A stretch of 6,506 bases of DNA from an uncultured Bacteroidota bacterium (GTDB lineage: Bacteria > Bacteroidota > Bacteroidia > Chitinophagales > Chitinophagaceae): assembly GCA_903912435.1 (NCBI GenBank), contig CAIWHI010000410.1, positions 1 through 6,506 of the forward strand. Direction: 5' to 3'. The position numbers were made by a program, and so were the translations under genes. The notes under the pieces were generated by a model. The model saw only the letters and a list, made by a program, of their open reading frames with translations. It had not been told where the DNA came from and did no database searches. Below are positions 6,312 through 6,506 of the stretch, piece after piece (the first letter of the stretch is position 1; every line of letters begins with the position of its first letter).

Positions 6312-6506
6312 CTAACTAAGGCAACTTCTATAGCAAATGAATGAAGTACCTATATATCGGGCTTTAATGATTTCAATACAAGCACTGAAATCACGAAAGC
6401 CCGATAAATTAATCACATATGATGCTCTATTGCCAATATCCCAACCTATTGGACGGATACGAAACTTTTGATGCAGACTGTACAGTCGCCATTGTTTAGT
6501 TTCAAC
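6312..6506 (-). CDS. Possible 3' end of an unrecognised leftward gene, entering from right edge
   Basis: From base 6506 leftward, one frame is open for 64 codons and stops at TAG (6314-6312). No start codon can be assigned because the frame continues past the window. The peptide, with segments such as RIRPIGWDIGNRASYVI and CIEIIKARYIGTSF, is not recognised; it has 4 Cys and 2 Trp. A 64-codon open frame can arise by chance, and a long palindrome lies inside it, which is unusual for coding DNA. This could equally be non-coding or a decayed gene end. Confidence 0.2.
   Translation of the reverse strand, partial: VETKQWRLYSLHQKFRIRPIGWDIGNRASYVINLSGFRDFSACIEIIKARYIGTSFICYRSCLS
6355..6406. repeat. 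52-bp composite palindrome
   Basis: The outer arms (6355-6365 and 6396-6406) pair perfectly over 11 bp, TATCGGGCTTT with AAAGCCCGATA. A symmetric 2-by-2 internal loop (AA opposite CG) leads to perfect 8-bp inner arms (6368-6375 TGATTTCA and 6386-6393 TGAAATCA) around a 10-base loop. No T run follows on either strand, so it is not a standard intrinsic terminator. It could be a dispersed palindromic repeat unit, a structured RNA element or a bidirectional transcript end. Confidence 0.7.

Noticed and set aside
6422..6499. 25-codon plus-strand open frame (MLYCQYPNLL at its start)
   Set aside because: It is very short, has no ribosome-site context or recognised match, and overlaps the equally uncertain leftward frame.
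6492..6506. TTGTTTAGTTTCAAC at the window end, resembling a CRISPR repeat end
   Set aside because: There is only one partial copy and no second repeat or spacer is visible; the resemblance is too short to mean anything.
6300..6506. Integron attC-like site around the palindrome
   Set aside because: No RYYYAAC/GTTRRRY pair sits at the correct ends of the palindrome, and the arms are perfectly paired, without the extrahelical bases of attC.

Overview
The window looks like a piece of a Bacteroidota chromosome. This is inferred from the moderately AT-rich sequence, very AT-rich spacers, A-rich leaders with no clear Shine-Dalgarno site, and protein types typical of that phylum (a Cys-anchored lipoprotein carrying a cytochrome c domain, and a TPR-fused membrane glycosyltransferase). 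A family-level assignment cannot be made from the sequence alone.

Layout. Positions 1-1494, minus strand, hold the 5' 498 codons of a lipoprotein gene that leaves the window at base 1. It combines an N-terminal beta-rich domain, one class I-type c-heme domain and a C-terminal region conserved in character but of unknown role. A 514-bp AT-rich divergent spacer follows, with two look-alike inverted repeats 45 bp apart. Next on the plus strand comes a compact two-gene unit: a chagasin-type (MEROPS I42) cysteine-protease inhibitor (2009-2329) and, 51 bp later, a papain-type (C1A) cysteine protease with all four catalytic positions intact (2381-3304). A strong intrinsic terminator at 3329-3363 closes this unit. 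A large multi-pass TMTC-like GT-C glycosyltransferase with C-terminal TPRs follows (3485-5569). A six-unit heptanucleotide repeat fills the gap before a small exported protein with a DxNxDxxxD motif (5621-6247). The last 259 bp have no convincing gene but carry a long composite palindrome (6355-6406) and a 64-codon open frame entering from the right edge.

How the genes fit together. The clearest functional unit is the inhibitor-protease pair. Inhibitors of this fold block papain-like enzymes by plugging the active-site cleft with three loops, and all three loops are recognisable in the small protein. The target-type enzyme is encoded immediately downstream and the pair ends at its own terminator. 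The natural reading is a self-protection or timing module in which the inhibitor is made first. Neither protein can have a classical signal peptide: each start codon has an in-frame stop within 25 bases upstream. Where the protease acts is therefore the open question. The glycosyltransferase and the small exported protein are close enough to be co-transcribed, but nothing in the sequence links their functions to the protease pair.
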